DNA of 64,000 bases from Siphonodentalium dalli (Eukaryota; Mollusca; Scaphopoda; Gadilida; Siphonodentaliidae). The translations under genes were made by a program, and so were the position numbers. The stretch lies in NCBI GenBank assembly GCA_032622095.1, contig CP136062.1, positions 139,330,351 through 139,394,350 of the forward strand. The letters run 5' to 3'. The notes under the pieces are model-generated. The model was not told the origin of the DNA. It was given only the letters and a program-made list of their open reading frames with translations, and did no database searches. Positions 1 through 21,200 of this stretch are shown in pieces (the first letter of the stretch is position 1; the number at the start of each line of letters is the position of its first letter).

Positions 1-750
1 ACCTTTAACCACCGTCAACGCACGTGGTAACTTAAATAACACGTCACCTGTGCCATAGATTTGTTATAAAGAAAACGACCAGCGTCTTTAGTCATATCCA
101 ATGGTGACGCGAATGTACTGCCTTTAAATTAGGCAAGAAACGTTGCATTGCGTTCTGCACAGAAAACGGATATTAAATCATTGACCGATTAAAATTATGG
201 AAGACAAAGTCTGTTAAAACGAAACGAGTCATCCGATTCCGATATTTGGTAGTCGGAACAAACCGGCGTAATCTTTATGTGAATCGTTACATAATTTTCA
301 ACTATAAGCAAAGAAATAATGTTGTTCGTATAAAACAAAAACAAAACTGTTTTTGCTATACAAACTGCAACTTAGCTTCGTATTCTTTGTGAGAGATTCT
401 TGTTAGCACCCGTCCTCAGAGGAGGGATAAAAATATGGCGATTCTTTCACTGCGCGTCAGAAACCACGTGATTACACGGGTCATGAACATGACAGAAGAT
501 ATATACCATAGAATTTCCGTACGTTTTTTTCAACTCGGAGAGTTAACCCCTCCTACTTGGGATAATATACCATATAGTTCAGTGGGCAAGATACCTTTGA
601 CGGAGATACATATTTTCAGCGCAATATCAATGAATTTGTTCAGCAATCTTCTGCATACTAGTAGTTATATTTTGAGATATCTCTTACCAAATTATGTATA
701 ATTAATTTTGGGAACGAGCAATGACCATTTATGCAATCCTTTCGTTTCAG
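1..750. other. non-coding stretch, probably intron of an upstream gene
   Basis: No exon is recognisable. The stretch is AT-rich and has no open frame resembling a known protein. If the exon called at 751 is real, this is the 3' part of its preceding intron; it ends in a pyrimidine-rich acceptor (CCTTTCGTTTCAG). Confidence 0.4.
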
Positions 751-816
751 CCAAGATTTGAGAAGAGCTTTGAGAAAAGGGATACTCGGAAGCAGTTCAA
801 ACAGCTGAAGAGTTGA
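751..816 (+). CDS. possible last coding exon of an unidentified plus-strand gene
   Basis: A good 3' splice site (ATCCTTTCGTTTCAG) is followed by 21 codons and TGA. The peptide begins PRFEKSFEKR and ends KQFKQLKS, a highly charged Lys/Arg/Glu tail unlike the surrounding AT-rich DNA. An ATTAAA lies 15 bases after the stop. I do not recognise the protein, and a chance open frame this short is possible. If real, the gene is convergent with the C5orf22 homologue, and its upstream exons lie before base 1. Confidence 0.35.
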   Translation, partial: PRFEKSFEKRDTRKQFKQLKS

Positions 817-830
817 GATATTATATATTT

Positions 831-836
831 ATTAAA
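831..836 (+). promoter_or_regulatory. candidate poly(A) signal ATTAAA for the 751-816 exon
   Basis: ATTAAA, the commonest variant of AATAAA, lies 15 bases past the TGA. It stands or falls with the exon call, and such hexamers are frequent in AT-rich DNA. Confidence 0.2.
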
Positions 837-866
837 TATAGAAAGACAACTCTCTTTTTACACATG

Positions 867-872
867 TTTATT
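867..872 (-). promoter_or_regulatory. candidate poly(A) signal AATAAA of the C5orf22 homologue
   Basis: TTTATT on the plus strand reads AATAAA on the minus strand, about 230 bases beyond the TGA at 1099-1101. If used, the two convergent transcripts would nearly touch or overlap between about 800 and 870. Confidence 0.35.
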
Positions 873-1028
873 TTACCCATCTGGGATATCTTGTCATTGC
901 ACACACCTTTTTGTTCAAAATGCAGAACTGGTGAACATTTAGCTGGAGTGCTAGTCAAGCGACTGCAATGCCTTTGGCCATTGTATGCCTGCTGAAGCAA
1001 AGTACGTAATTTATAGTCTTATCCGATA

Positions 1029-1088
1029 CCATGGCCATAGTCAAGACTGACTGTGATATCCTTGTAGAATTAGTGAAGCACTGGGTAA
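1029..1088 (-). pseudogene. duplicated fragment of the C5orf22 last exon
   Basis: This minus-strand segment copies about 60 bases of the last coding exon (1115-1176), offset by 89 bases. In the frame of the exon it would read YKDITVSLDYGH against YKDITVTLDYGH. Five of six differences in those 12 codons are silent third-position changes and the sixth is Thr to Ser. Just upstream the frame contains TAA (CTT CAC TAA TTC), so it cannot be read straight through from the exon. It lies in the 3' UTR of the current gene model. It may be a relic of a longer C-terminus or an alternative terminal exon. Confidence 0.6.
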
Positions 1089-1098
1089 TTATGTCATA

Positions 1099-12048
<10,950 letters not shown>

Positions 12049-12560
12049 CTGAGAAACAATCTCTGTTAAGTTGGGGCTATAACGTGAACTGCAATGATAA
12101 TTACTAATAAATAAATATTATTATTTAATATAATTTTCCTCCAATACATCAAATATTTGAATATTTATGAGGCAATATGTGTGCGCAAATATTGGTACAA
12201 CCTAATATGTACCGGTATCATTGTGGCCTTATGTTTGAGAAAGAAAAAAACCCTTTTTATAGACTTCAAGTCATGTTAGATTTGCAGTCAGGTAGACAGG
12301 ACAACATATCCCATGAGATCTTATGTATTTATACGAAGAACTGATGGTGAAAGAATAATTTATATTAAGGCCAAATAAATACAAAATACTGAGTTCTCAG
12401 GCACCTTCCTCGTCACCTGAAGAGCTAGGGCCTCACAAAAAAAATATTTGCAGATATATCCACAATTTCCCAAAGAGCTCAAAACTATACTTCCACAATT
12501 AGAACTTTAGATTGTTTCTGTTGAAAATGTAAAGTCTAAAATACAATGGAAGAAAGATTC
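12049..12560. other. sequence upstream of C5orf22 exon 1
   Basis: On the minus strand the frame stays open for 15 codons upstream of the ATG to a TTGCAG at about 12092, so this may hold a 5' exon part. No TATA-like or other promoter element can be defended. Confidence 0.35.
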
Positions 12561-13596
12561 TATGGGAGGCCAAATTCACATTTAATAATTCATTGTGCTT
12601 AAGCGCAATTGATTGCACTTAAGTGCAAATAATTATGTTTAAGAGGAAACAATTGCACTTAAGGGAAATCATTGTGCTTAAGTGCAATTAATTGCACTTA
12701 AGCATAATTATTTGCACTTAAGCACAATTAATTAAGTGCAATTAATTAAGCGCAATTAATTGCGATTAAGCGCAATTCATGGTTATATGTAACTAATCAC
12801 CCCTGGTAATAAATAGGTTTATCCATAACTTAACCTTAACTCCTATTGACATATCACCTCTTGTTTTCATTGGTTTGGATGGGTAGGGAGCTAGCCTGAC
12901 TTCTTTATCAAAATGGCTGACTCGCAATAGTATTACCTTTTGTTTTGGTTGGATCGACTTGTGAAAGAAATTATATTATCTTCTGTATATATTAGTTGGG
13001 ACTACTCGCGATAGATTTTTTGGGACAGGGATGCTGATAATATGAAAATAGGGTTTTTCCCCTGATTTAAGTCAATAAGTAAACCATATGAGGTAAGCAA
13101 GCCCTCATGGAGTGACACCACATGCATGCTATGATATATGACCATAGTTATGGCCCAAATCTGTGATAAAATACATTAAAAAAACATCATATAAAAAATT
13201 AATAGAGTTCCGGGAAGGAGACATCAATTCTTTGGATATAGGGATGCTGATAATATGTAATTAGGGATTATCATTGTTGAACACATAGTCACAGTTGACT
13301 GTTGAGTACTCAGGCTAATTAAAACAGGTTAAATTTAGCCCAATGCTCCTCTTGTGTTGCTAGGTGTTACACCAGGTCATGCCAATAGTTTATGGGTAGG
13401 TTAGATAGTAGTGACAATTATGCTTAAGCGCAATCAATTGCACTTAAGCGCAATCAATTGCGCTTAGGCGTAATTCATTGCGCTTATGTGCAAATCATTA
13501 TGCTTAAGCGTAAATGCCCTATTTGTGCTTAAGCACAATATGTGGTATTTGCGCTTAAGCACAATTCATTATTAACTGTGAATTTGGCCTCCCATA
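12561..13596. mobile_element. foldback element with TTAAGYRCAATT core repeats
   Basis: Inverted ends are TATGGGAGGCCAAATTCACA and its complement. Next to each end are arrays of the self-complementary unit AATTGCACTTAAGTGCAATT and variants (12597-12780, 13420-13570). About 640 bases of unrelated sequence lie between. AGATTC flanks both ends (12555-12560, 13597-13602). No coding potential. Confidence 0.8.
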
Positions 13597-14115
13597 AGAT
13601 TCTTTAGATTTCTTGACAAATCGTAGGTTTATACTCCATAAGATTAATTATTTATGCATTAATGTTTAGAATTCTTAGAAAAAATAAAACTAATAAGTCT
13701 CCCTCATCAAATATTTCATATATAATTGCCTGAGAACACAGATATTTATTTGTAATGGCCTACCAGTAATACGAGTGTACAACTTCTACTAAGAGGTCAC
13801 ACAGTGAAAATTTTTCTTATTAATTTAGATACAGTTGTCAAGGGTGCAAAGAATTGCACTCCTCAATAACATTTCAGGCATGCAGCACTCCTCAAAAATG
13901 GTAGGCCCACAGTTGCCTGACAAATTGAATTATTGATGTTGGAAATTTATCCATGATTATAACACCTTTTGACATTTTGCATGACACTTGTCATAATTTT
14001 CACAATTACAGGCAAATATAATGAATGTTCTCTGGTGTATTATAGCACAAGAACAAGTGCTGTTAAACTATTTCTCATAGAAACTATTTATTGGATTGAC
14101 AGTTCACTTTTATCG

Positions 14116-14308
14116 TATGGGAAGCCAAATTGACATTTAATAAATAATTGAGTTATAAGCACAATAAGGAATCTCTAAATGCATTTAAGCCCAATAAGGG
14201 AAGATCTAATTGCTCTTAAGTGCAATAAGGAAATGTCTAATCATGCTTAAGTGCAATAAGGAATATCTTATTGTGCTTAAGTGCAATAAGAGCTAATTGT
14301 GTTTAACT
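14116..14308. mobile_element. solo arm of the TATGGGAGGCC foldback family
   Basis: It starts TATGGGAAGCCAAATTGACA and continues with repeated TTAAGTGCAATAAGG units. No opposite arm was found, so it is truncated. Confidence 0.65.
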
Positions 14309-14439
14309 AGCGACAACAGTGTTCCGGCCATTTCCGGTTTCTCAATCTGTGAATGAGGAAAACGTGTCTTTTTGCAGAGCTCAAAAGTTATATAAATTCA
14401 ATAAATTATTGGATAAACTACTTACTTTTCTGTTTAAAA

Positions 14440-14930
14440 TAGGTAAATGGACAATCGGAGTGTGCACCAGACAATTGTAATCGAGTTTCAGGTGAAATAT
14501 TGTCAACTGTAAGTGAAATAAATTCCGTTTGACTTTTGTTGTGTGGCCACCATTTTGATGTCGATAAATGACCCCATCGAACTTTGCTTTGATTTTGTAA
14601 CAAGTTATACGTTAAAATTTTAGAATACAAATAAATGACAATGCACAATAAATATTGGCATTAATGTTGGACAAGGTTGTATTCCATGTTATTATTTTTT
14701 TGCAGGTAATAATCGTCTGAAAAAGTAGCCTATTTTCGTGCATAAAAAAGTTAAAGGAATCATCAGTAACTTCCAGTAACTCACGTGCCATGTTATTGGT
14801 AATCCAATTGGCTATGGAATGCATATATATTTTATTTTTTTTGGCTAGAATTTTCATTGTGTTTTGACTTAGTAAATACCACTACCCAACAAGAATCAAC
14901 GTTATTTACATTGTGCGGCAATGGTATGGA
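14440..14930. repeat. left copy of a direct duplication in the intergenic region
   Basis: Similar in order and orientation to 15295-15720: ACCAGACAATTGTAAT, then CAATGCACAATAAATATTG, then TTGGTAATCCAATTGGCTAT, then TTTTGACTTAGTAAAT. The copies are clearly diverged and start about 850 bases apart. A weak open frame on the minus strand (14612-14857) is not conserved in the other copy. Confidence 0.7.
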
Positions 14931-14999
14931 GGGAATAGAAGTTCTACCAACATGCCTATGAATTAAGTTCTCTAGCCACAGTAGAATTCTTCAATGTGC

Positions 15000-15155
15000 A
15001 TTAACTGCCTAAATTATCAATTTGATTGATTATAATGATCTGGCTTGCGCCTCTAGGGGAAGATCTGCCCAAATTTTTAATTTGATTGGCTACGGGTGGT
15101 GTTAAGGATCTGGCAAGTGCCTCCAGCGGAAGTTCTGCCCAAATTCTCGGGAAAC
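15000..15155. repeat. short tandem duplication
   Basis: GATCTGGC..GCCTC..GGAAG.TCTGCCCAAAT occurs twice about 70 bases apart (from 15040 and 15109). No gene. Confidence 0.5.
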
Positions 15156-15294
15156 AACAATGCTAGTACATATAGTAGGCCTACACGTGTTGGCGACAAC
15201 AGAAGTCTGGTCAGACCTGTCACTGAACAAACTTGTAATTTTTGTAGCGATTTAAAGAGTATAAAAAAAGTATTAAATAAAGCGTTGAACAGGC

Positions 15295-15720
15295 AACACA
15301 CCCGGATGTGAACCAGACAATTGTAATTAAGTTTGAGGTGCAATTTTGTCAAAGATAATATATTGAAACAAATTTAGTTTAATTTAATAGTGTTGTGGTG
15401 GCTGTCATTTTGACGAATGACCATAACAAATAATGATTTGATTATGTATATAACCATTTAGACATTAAATAATTAAAATGTTGGGGGAATAATAAGTAAC
15501 AGTGCACAATGAACATTGATATTAATCATAGACATGGCCAAATTCCAGGCCTATTTTCATGCAAAAAAAATGAACAAATATTCAATAACTTTCATGCCAT
15601 GTAATTGGTAATCCAATTCGCTATGGAGTACATAACTTTATTTTTGTAGGCATTTTAATCGTGTTATGACTTAGTTAATGCCGATGTCCATCAAAAATCA
15701 ATGCTGTTGACATTCTGCTC
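15295..15720. repeat. right copy of the intergenic direct duplication
   Basis: The partner of 14440-14930; TTGGTAATCCAATTCGCTAT and GTTATGACTTAGTTAAT mark the best-conserved parts. Confidence 0.7.
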
Positions 15721-15977
15721 ATATCCTTCCCAAAGACATTAACATTTGCCTCACACAAGAGAACATAATATATTGTGAGCAACATTTTAGGCTAGACAAA
15801 TTCCTGTTTACATTGTTTGAGCATGTTCATGTAAATCTGCGGGTAAAAGAAAGCCCAAGATTGAGGTACTACATGTATTCCATGATTTAGGTACAACATA
15901 CACATCAACTCAAATGTTAGTCAATTTTCATTTGTGAAAAGAAAGTATGTGGTATTTTCTTAAAACTATTCTAGCAA

Positions 15978-16083
15978 ATACTCATTGATGAGTAGTGACC
16001 CCTAAGGGAATGCTCAGATAATATTCAAGTTTAACAAATCAAATGATAGGTTGTAATTGTTGAACTTATTATCTGAACATTGC
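15978..16083. mobile_element. X-family MITE fragment (copy 2)
   Basis: CAAATACTCATTGATGAG and the AACTTATTATCTGAACATT arm are shared with 11730-11940; the right part is missing. Confidence 0.6.
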
Positions 16084-16583
16084 CTGGCGATTGTCTTCGT
16101 TGTTGTCTCATGTCAATCAACCTGCGGGTTAAATTTAACCAAATTTGCTGATGATTTCTCAGGCATATACAAGTTTTCAACCAATCATTCTACATTTATT
16201 AGTGTTATTGCTGGAAACCAAATATATAACATACAATCTTCACATATCCTAACTGAAAATAGACAATTGATGTTACAAGCTTTTTGTCCCTTAATACACC
16301 ACCACGACCAACAGACTAATGTAGGAGAGATATTACTACACTGAATTATGAGTGGAAAGCACATTAGCAGTGTCCACAGACATTATTTGGCAACTTCTGG
16401 GTGACATAATGAGTTGACAGAATTGTTTTTTCGAAGTCCGAATTAAAAAAAATTGGCAAAAAAACAATATTCATAGGAATTTTTTTTTTTTGCATTCTAT
16501 ATGATGGTAGATGTCTCTGGCTTTGAAAAACATTGAAAATTTGATAGTCACTTGATTTTTTTCAAAAACTTGTGTCATCGCTA

Positions 16584-17701
16584 GTTTAACCACAGTCCTA
16601 GGAATCACTGTCCATATAATATTAAATTTGATTAAAATATAACAAATACATTACCTCCACTATACAGATAACAGGTGCAGTTAGGCAACTTCAGATTTTG
16701 TTATTATGTAAACAATCATCTCATTGGCTAGAGACCACCCCGTGTGCTCTATCACTAAAACGAACAATTGGAGTTTTCGTTCGAAAAAATTGCATTTATC
16801 TCCCCACAATTGACATGTGACAATTAAGTTAATTGTTCTTAATGCGCTCGTTGGGTCATATCAACTCTACCTGGTCTGATTTGTACATAAATCGTGATTT
16901 TCCATCCAAATATCACCATAAATTCACATTTATGGAATTGGTGAAAATCATTTTTTGCTGACGCGGTAGTGTCTCTATTCAGTTCCTTATTACAATTACT
17001 TATTTAAAATTTGCAGCCAATCCCAGTACAAGTTATCTCCCATTGCCGCTCTTGGGAAACGGAGCAAAACGGGAGCTTGGAATATAAAATTTGCTTTCAC
17101 ATCTCAAGTTATCAACCACCCCTAGGGCCCTACTTGAAAATATATAGATATATTAGTTTGAGATGATCATTTCTACATTTCTCTAGTAATGAGAATGAGT
17201 TAAAATGTGCACTTAGTAGTTTAGAGCAGGGCCAGTTTTACCACACCCGACGTCTGTTTACTCACATCCGTAATCCCTTTTATTCGGATTATCACCGGGT
17301 GCGAATAAGTAAAATGGTATTTATAGAATGGATATGTTTTTCCAAAATCGTAAAGAATTCCACCGAGTTTGCACCTGAAGGAATATTCGAGTAACTAACA
17401 GCTATTTTCTCGTAAGTGGGTAAAGATACTAACAATCTGAACACACCATCGTTTCAAGAAAAAAATACGGAATATGATGATATAAACTCAGAATTCGCGA
17501 ATGTTTGTGTGGCATAAAAATTTGTACTCTGTATTTTCTTGCAAATCATCTGCCAATGAAAATGCAGTATACAAAATTTTTACTTGCCAAACTGGTATAT
17601 ATATTAATATAATAACTAACTATAATATATTGATTTAATATTATTAAATAATATTTTATTCAACTAACAGTGATTCCTAGGGACTGTCACTGTGGTTTAA
17701 C
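16584..17701. mobile_element. possible TIR element upstream of PRMT5
   Basis: GTTTAACCACAGTCCTAGGA at the left is mirrored by TCCTAGGGACTGTCACTGTG-GTTTAAC at the right, about 1.1 kb apart. No matching target duplication and no transposase were seen. It is AT-rich inside. Confidence 0.5.
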
Positions 17702-18172
17702 TGCAATTAATAATCTTCTTATTGGGATTACCCATTGGTTTTCGGCAGTGAACGTGTTAAGCTCAATTATTTATTAAATGACAATTTGGCTCCCCATATT
17801 ATCGAAGTCTTGGGGTTGCGGCAATCGATATATTGTGTGACGATTTACACTACTATAAATGTAAGCGTCTACCTTTTGAGTTTCAAATTGAAAAAATGTT
17901 TTTACTGGGGGCCGACATCTTGGAAATTTAAACTTTCAAACCGGACTAGATTATTTGGCGGATTTTTTTTAATTCATTTCGAATAGTATTACTTGTATGG
18001 ACATATTACACGCAATATTATAATGTAAATTTGTAAATAAATTGCTATATTTTGGTGTATTAGTGGCATTCCCACTGCTTTTCCGACGCGTTTCATAGAT
18101 AATTGAATCGTTTCGTTCCGCATATCATCATCATTTTAGTTTAACTTTTTGATTTGCCGAAATTTCGCGAAC
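17702..18172 (+). promoter_or_regulatory. PRMT5 5' flank, promoter region by position only
   Basis: This 470-base stretch before the PRMT5 start has no recognisable repeat and is the likely promoter and 5' UTR region. I cannot defend any specific element. Confidence 0.35.
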
Positions 18173-18279
18173 ATGCCGTCTAGATTGGGTGGTCGTGTTT
18201 CGGATCGAGTGTCGTGTGGACGCGATTTTCATTGTTGTCCAGATATCAATACTGCTTTAGATACTGCTTGTAAGGCAGG
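18173..18279 (+). CDS. PRMT5: PRMT5 exon 1
   Basis: Residues 1-35 and two bases of Gly36. [20 protein letters not shown] matches human GGSRVSSGRDLNCVPEI, which fixes the ATG at 18173. Donor GTGAGT. Confidence 0.93.
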
Positions 18280-21200
18280 GTGAGTATGAACATTCCATCG
18301 CTATCGGTTTATTTCTTGTTTTGAACTCGAAGTTACCTATTGTCGTCTACCAGGTCAGGGAGAACCCAAAATCGATGTACTAAACCTCGATTTGTGTAAA
18401 CAACCTTGATCGAGGTTCTTCGAGAACATGTGACCACTGGTGATTTAGTGTGTAGTATTTTATCTTACATCTATGGGAGGCCAAATTCACATTTAATAAT
18501 CAATTGTGCTTGATTGCACTCAAGCACAATTAATTATTAAATGTGAATTTGGCCTCCCATAGGTGTAAGATGAAACACTGTGAAATACTCCACTCTACCG
18601 TAGCCTATATCACTTACACTACATTTCCAGGGATGTGCCAATCCTCAAAATAGTCCCGGGCGGGAGGGTCATCGGTTCGATTGGGTGACCATGGTTCGCC
18701 CAATCGGAAGAAAATTTGGATTATTAGCGCCCGCAAACGCGTTTTCCTTGCATTTCAAGTGTAAAATACACCACAAGGTCTCTGACAAATTATCATAAAA
18801 TAGGGACATTTCATATTTAAAATTTGGGCGAACATAATTTGAAAGTCAGTGTAACTCACCCGGTATAAGTATCCTCTGCATATTCTTTATATAAATCCAA
18901 TTATTTAACAAGTTAATCCGGTACAGTAAACTGAAACGGCGGCATTATATCAAAGGCTGTCTGGGAGAGAACTAACAACAGCGTCACACGAACACGTGCC
19001 AATCATCGCCTGAGTACTAATCGCGTCATGTCATATTTCCCACGTGATTTCCTTCTTTTTTCTATACACAGTGATGTATATTTACAATGTTTATACAACT
19101 TCTGTTACGTCACACTTTCATGGAATGGACTTTTAATCGCCTATTCTTTCTGTCTGCTCACAGTTTAACCGCGCCGTGGAAGGGGGCGGTCCTTCAATTA
19201 CTAGTATATACGCATGACCGCGTCTAACGTTTCCTCCACCATGTGGTTTCTGAGACATGATTTGAGCTTTTTACTTTTCGAAGTTTGAGTGAAAAATTTC
19301 AATAACGACATCGTTTTGGCTTAGGATCATTGAAACTGAGCATTCCAAATTCAACCCGGGACTTTTAACTCCAGCGCGTGACTTCAGGTCAGCACGCGCG
19401 GAAAGTATTTGATTATGTCGGCTCTTTGTAATAAAATTCACCGGTCATCGCAGACCTTTTGACACCTCATTAATCAAGGCTCCCTGGGCACGTGCTTTAT
19501 AGGAGGCATTAAAATGCCACAGACGGCAACATGTCGTCGCTATCAGACATGCAAGATGTCGTTTTCATCAAGAGAACTCGGCACAATTTACAATGCGAGT
19601 ACAGTTGTGATCGTAAAAATGTGCCGGGCGCACCGGTTTGAAAACGTAGTCACTCCCGGGCGATCGTTTTGAGTGGTGGGCGCCCCCGCCCGGCGTGAGC
19701 ACATCCCTGATTTCTTCCATAAGTATCATATTTGGTTTAGAGTGTTTCCTCTTATATCATGGGTGTACAGACCTTCTCAAAATAAGTGGCCCTTTTAACG
19801 CGGTCCTCAACGTGGTCGTAACGCCAACGTAACGCGTTTTTTGCGTTAATAACGCGTTGTTGATACGTTACGACTGCGTTGAAAATCAACGGACCGCGTT
19901 GAAGTTTAACGCAGATTGCGTTGAAGTTTAACGCAGATTGCGTTGAAGTTTAACGCAGACCGCGTTTACGTTAAACACGTTGCGCTAATGATCAACGCAC
20001 AGTCGCACACACGTTTTCAAATGTATATGTTTTGTTTTTAAATATTTAATGAGGACACATAAAGAAACTGAATTGCAGTGATTTAATTCTGGTGAGAAAA
20101 ACAGAATTTAACTGAATTATTAAACTTATATATACTACTAGTACGGTAAAAACAATACAATAGCGGACAATTACTGAAACATGTAACGTCTCTTCGAAGC
20201 CACGTTGAGTAAGTTTATTTCATCATCGTGAAAGTGACACGGCCTCATTGCGTGATCATTGTGGCACACGATGTCCGCTAGCCAATCAAAACAGACAAAG
20301 TTATGCTTGCACGTGTCCAGTCGAGAATTCTGTGTTTGAATCACAGTCAATCAATACAGAATACAAGCTGGTAGGAGGAGTCATCTTCACAAAGTTGCTA
20401 CATGGTATAAAAATATCTTGCAGAAATTCCTTTGATCTAAATTTAATAATAACTTCAAAGAACGAGACAATGTCACCATTCAGCAGCGTGCGTGGTCCAA
20501 TAGAGGTTCGCGATGGGGAAGTTATGTTTTCGTTGTATTAAAGGGGCACTGATATCTGGATAATATTTTACGAACTACCGACGAGAGGCTAATGAAAGTC
20601 CGAATAATCAAGTCATGATATTCTTCGACATAAATCACAAATCGTGTTTATTTTATAATGATTATTGGTTTATTTAATGCTACATGCACGTGTATAGTGG
20701 TATACATAACGAGCGTCGTGAACATTTCTGGAATTTTTCATGGCGTTTGTTTATGGCGTATATAAACGCGCTTTATTGTTTCATACAGTTTCGGCCGACA
20801 TCGGAACTGACACAATACCCTTGGTCTATACATGAGCGTACTGGTAATCGACATTTAAACGGATGTGACGCTGAATATTAAATATTCAAATAACACACAT
20901 ACATGTACATAGCGACGTGACATCAATATGTTTTGTTTGTTAGCAGTCTCGATTACGTTTCCATTAATTCATGCAGCGCGATCAATGTGATTTACATTAA
21001 TTTATTATTTTTTCCCGGAAAAAATCTAAATGTGGGCCAATATGTAAAACATTTTAACACAAATCTATCATGCATTACTCCCATCACGTCAACAACATTG
21101 TATTATTTTGGAAACGTTCCATTTCGTTGATGGTTATCTCGACTGCGTTTGTTGCGTGATGGTTTACTCGACCGCGTTGTGATCAACGTGATCTACATTT

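Noticed and set aside
435-701. 88-codon open frame on the plus strand
   Set aside because: No recognisable protein features; the composition fits chance translation of AT-rich DNA, although it lies before the possible exon at 751.
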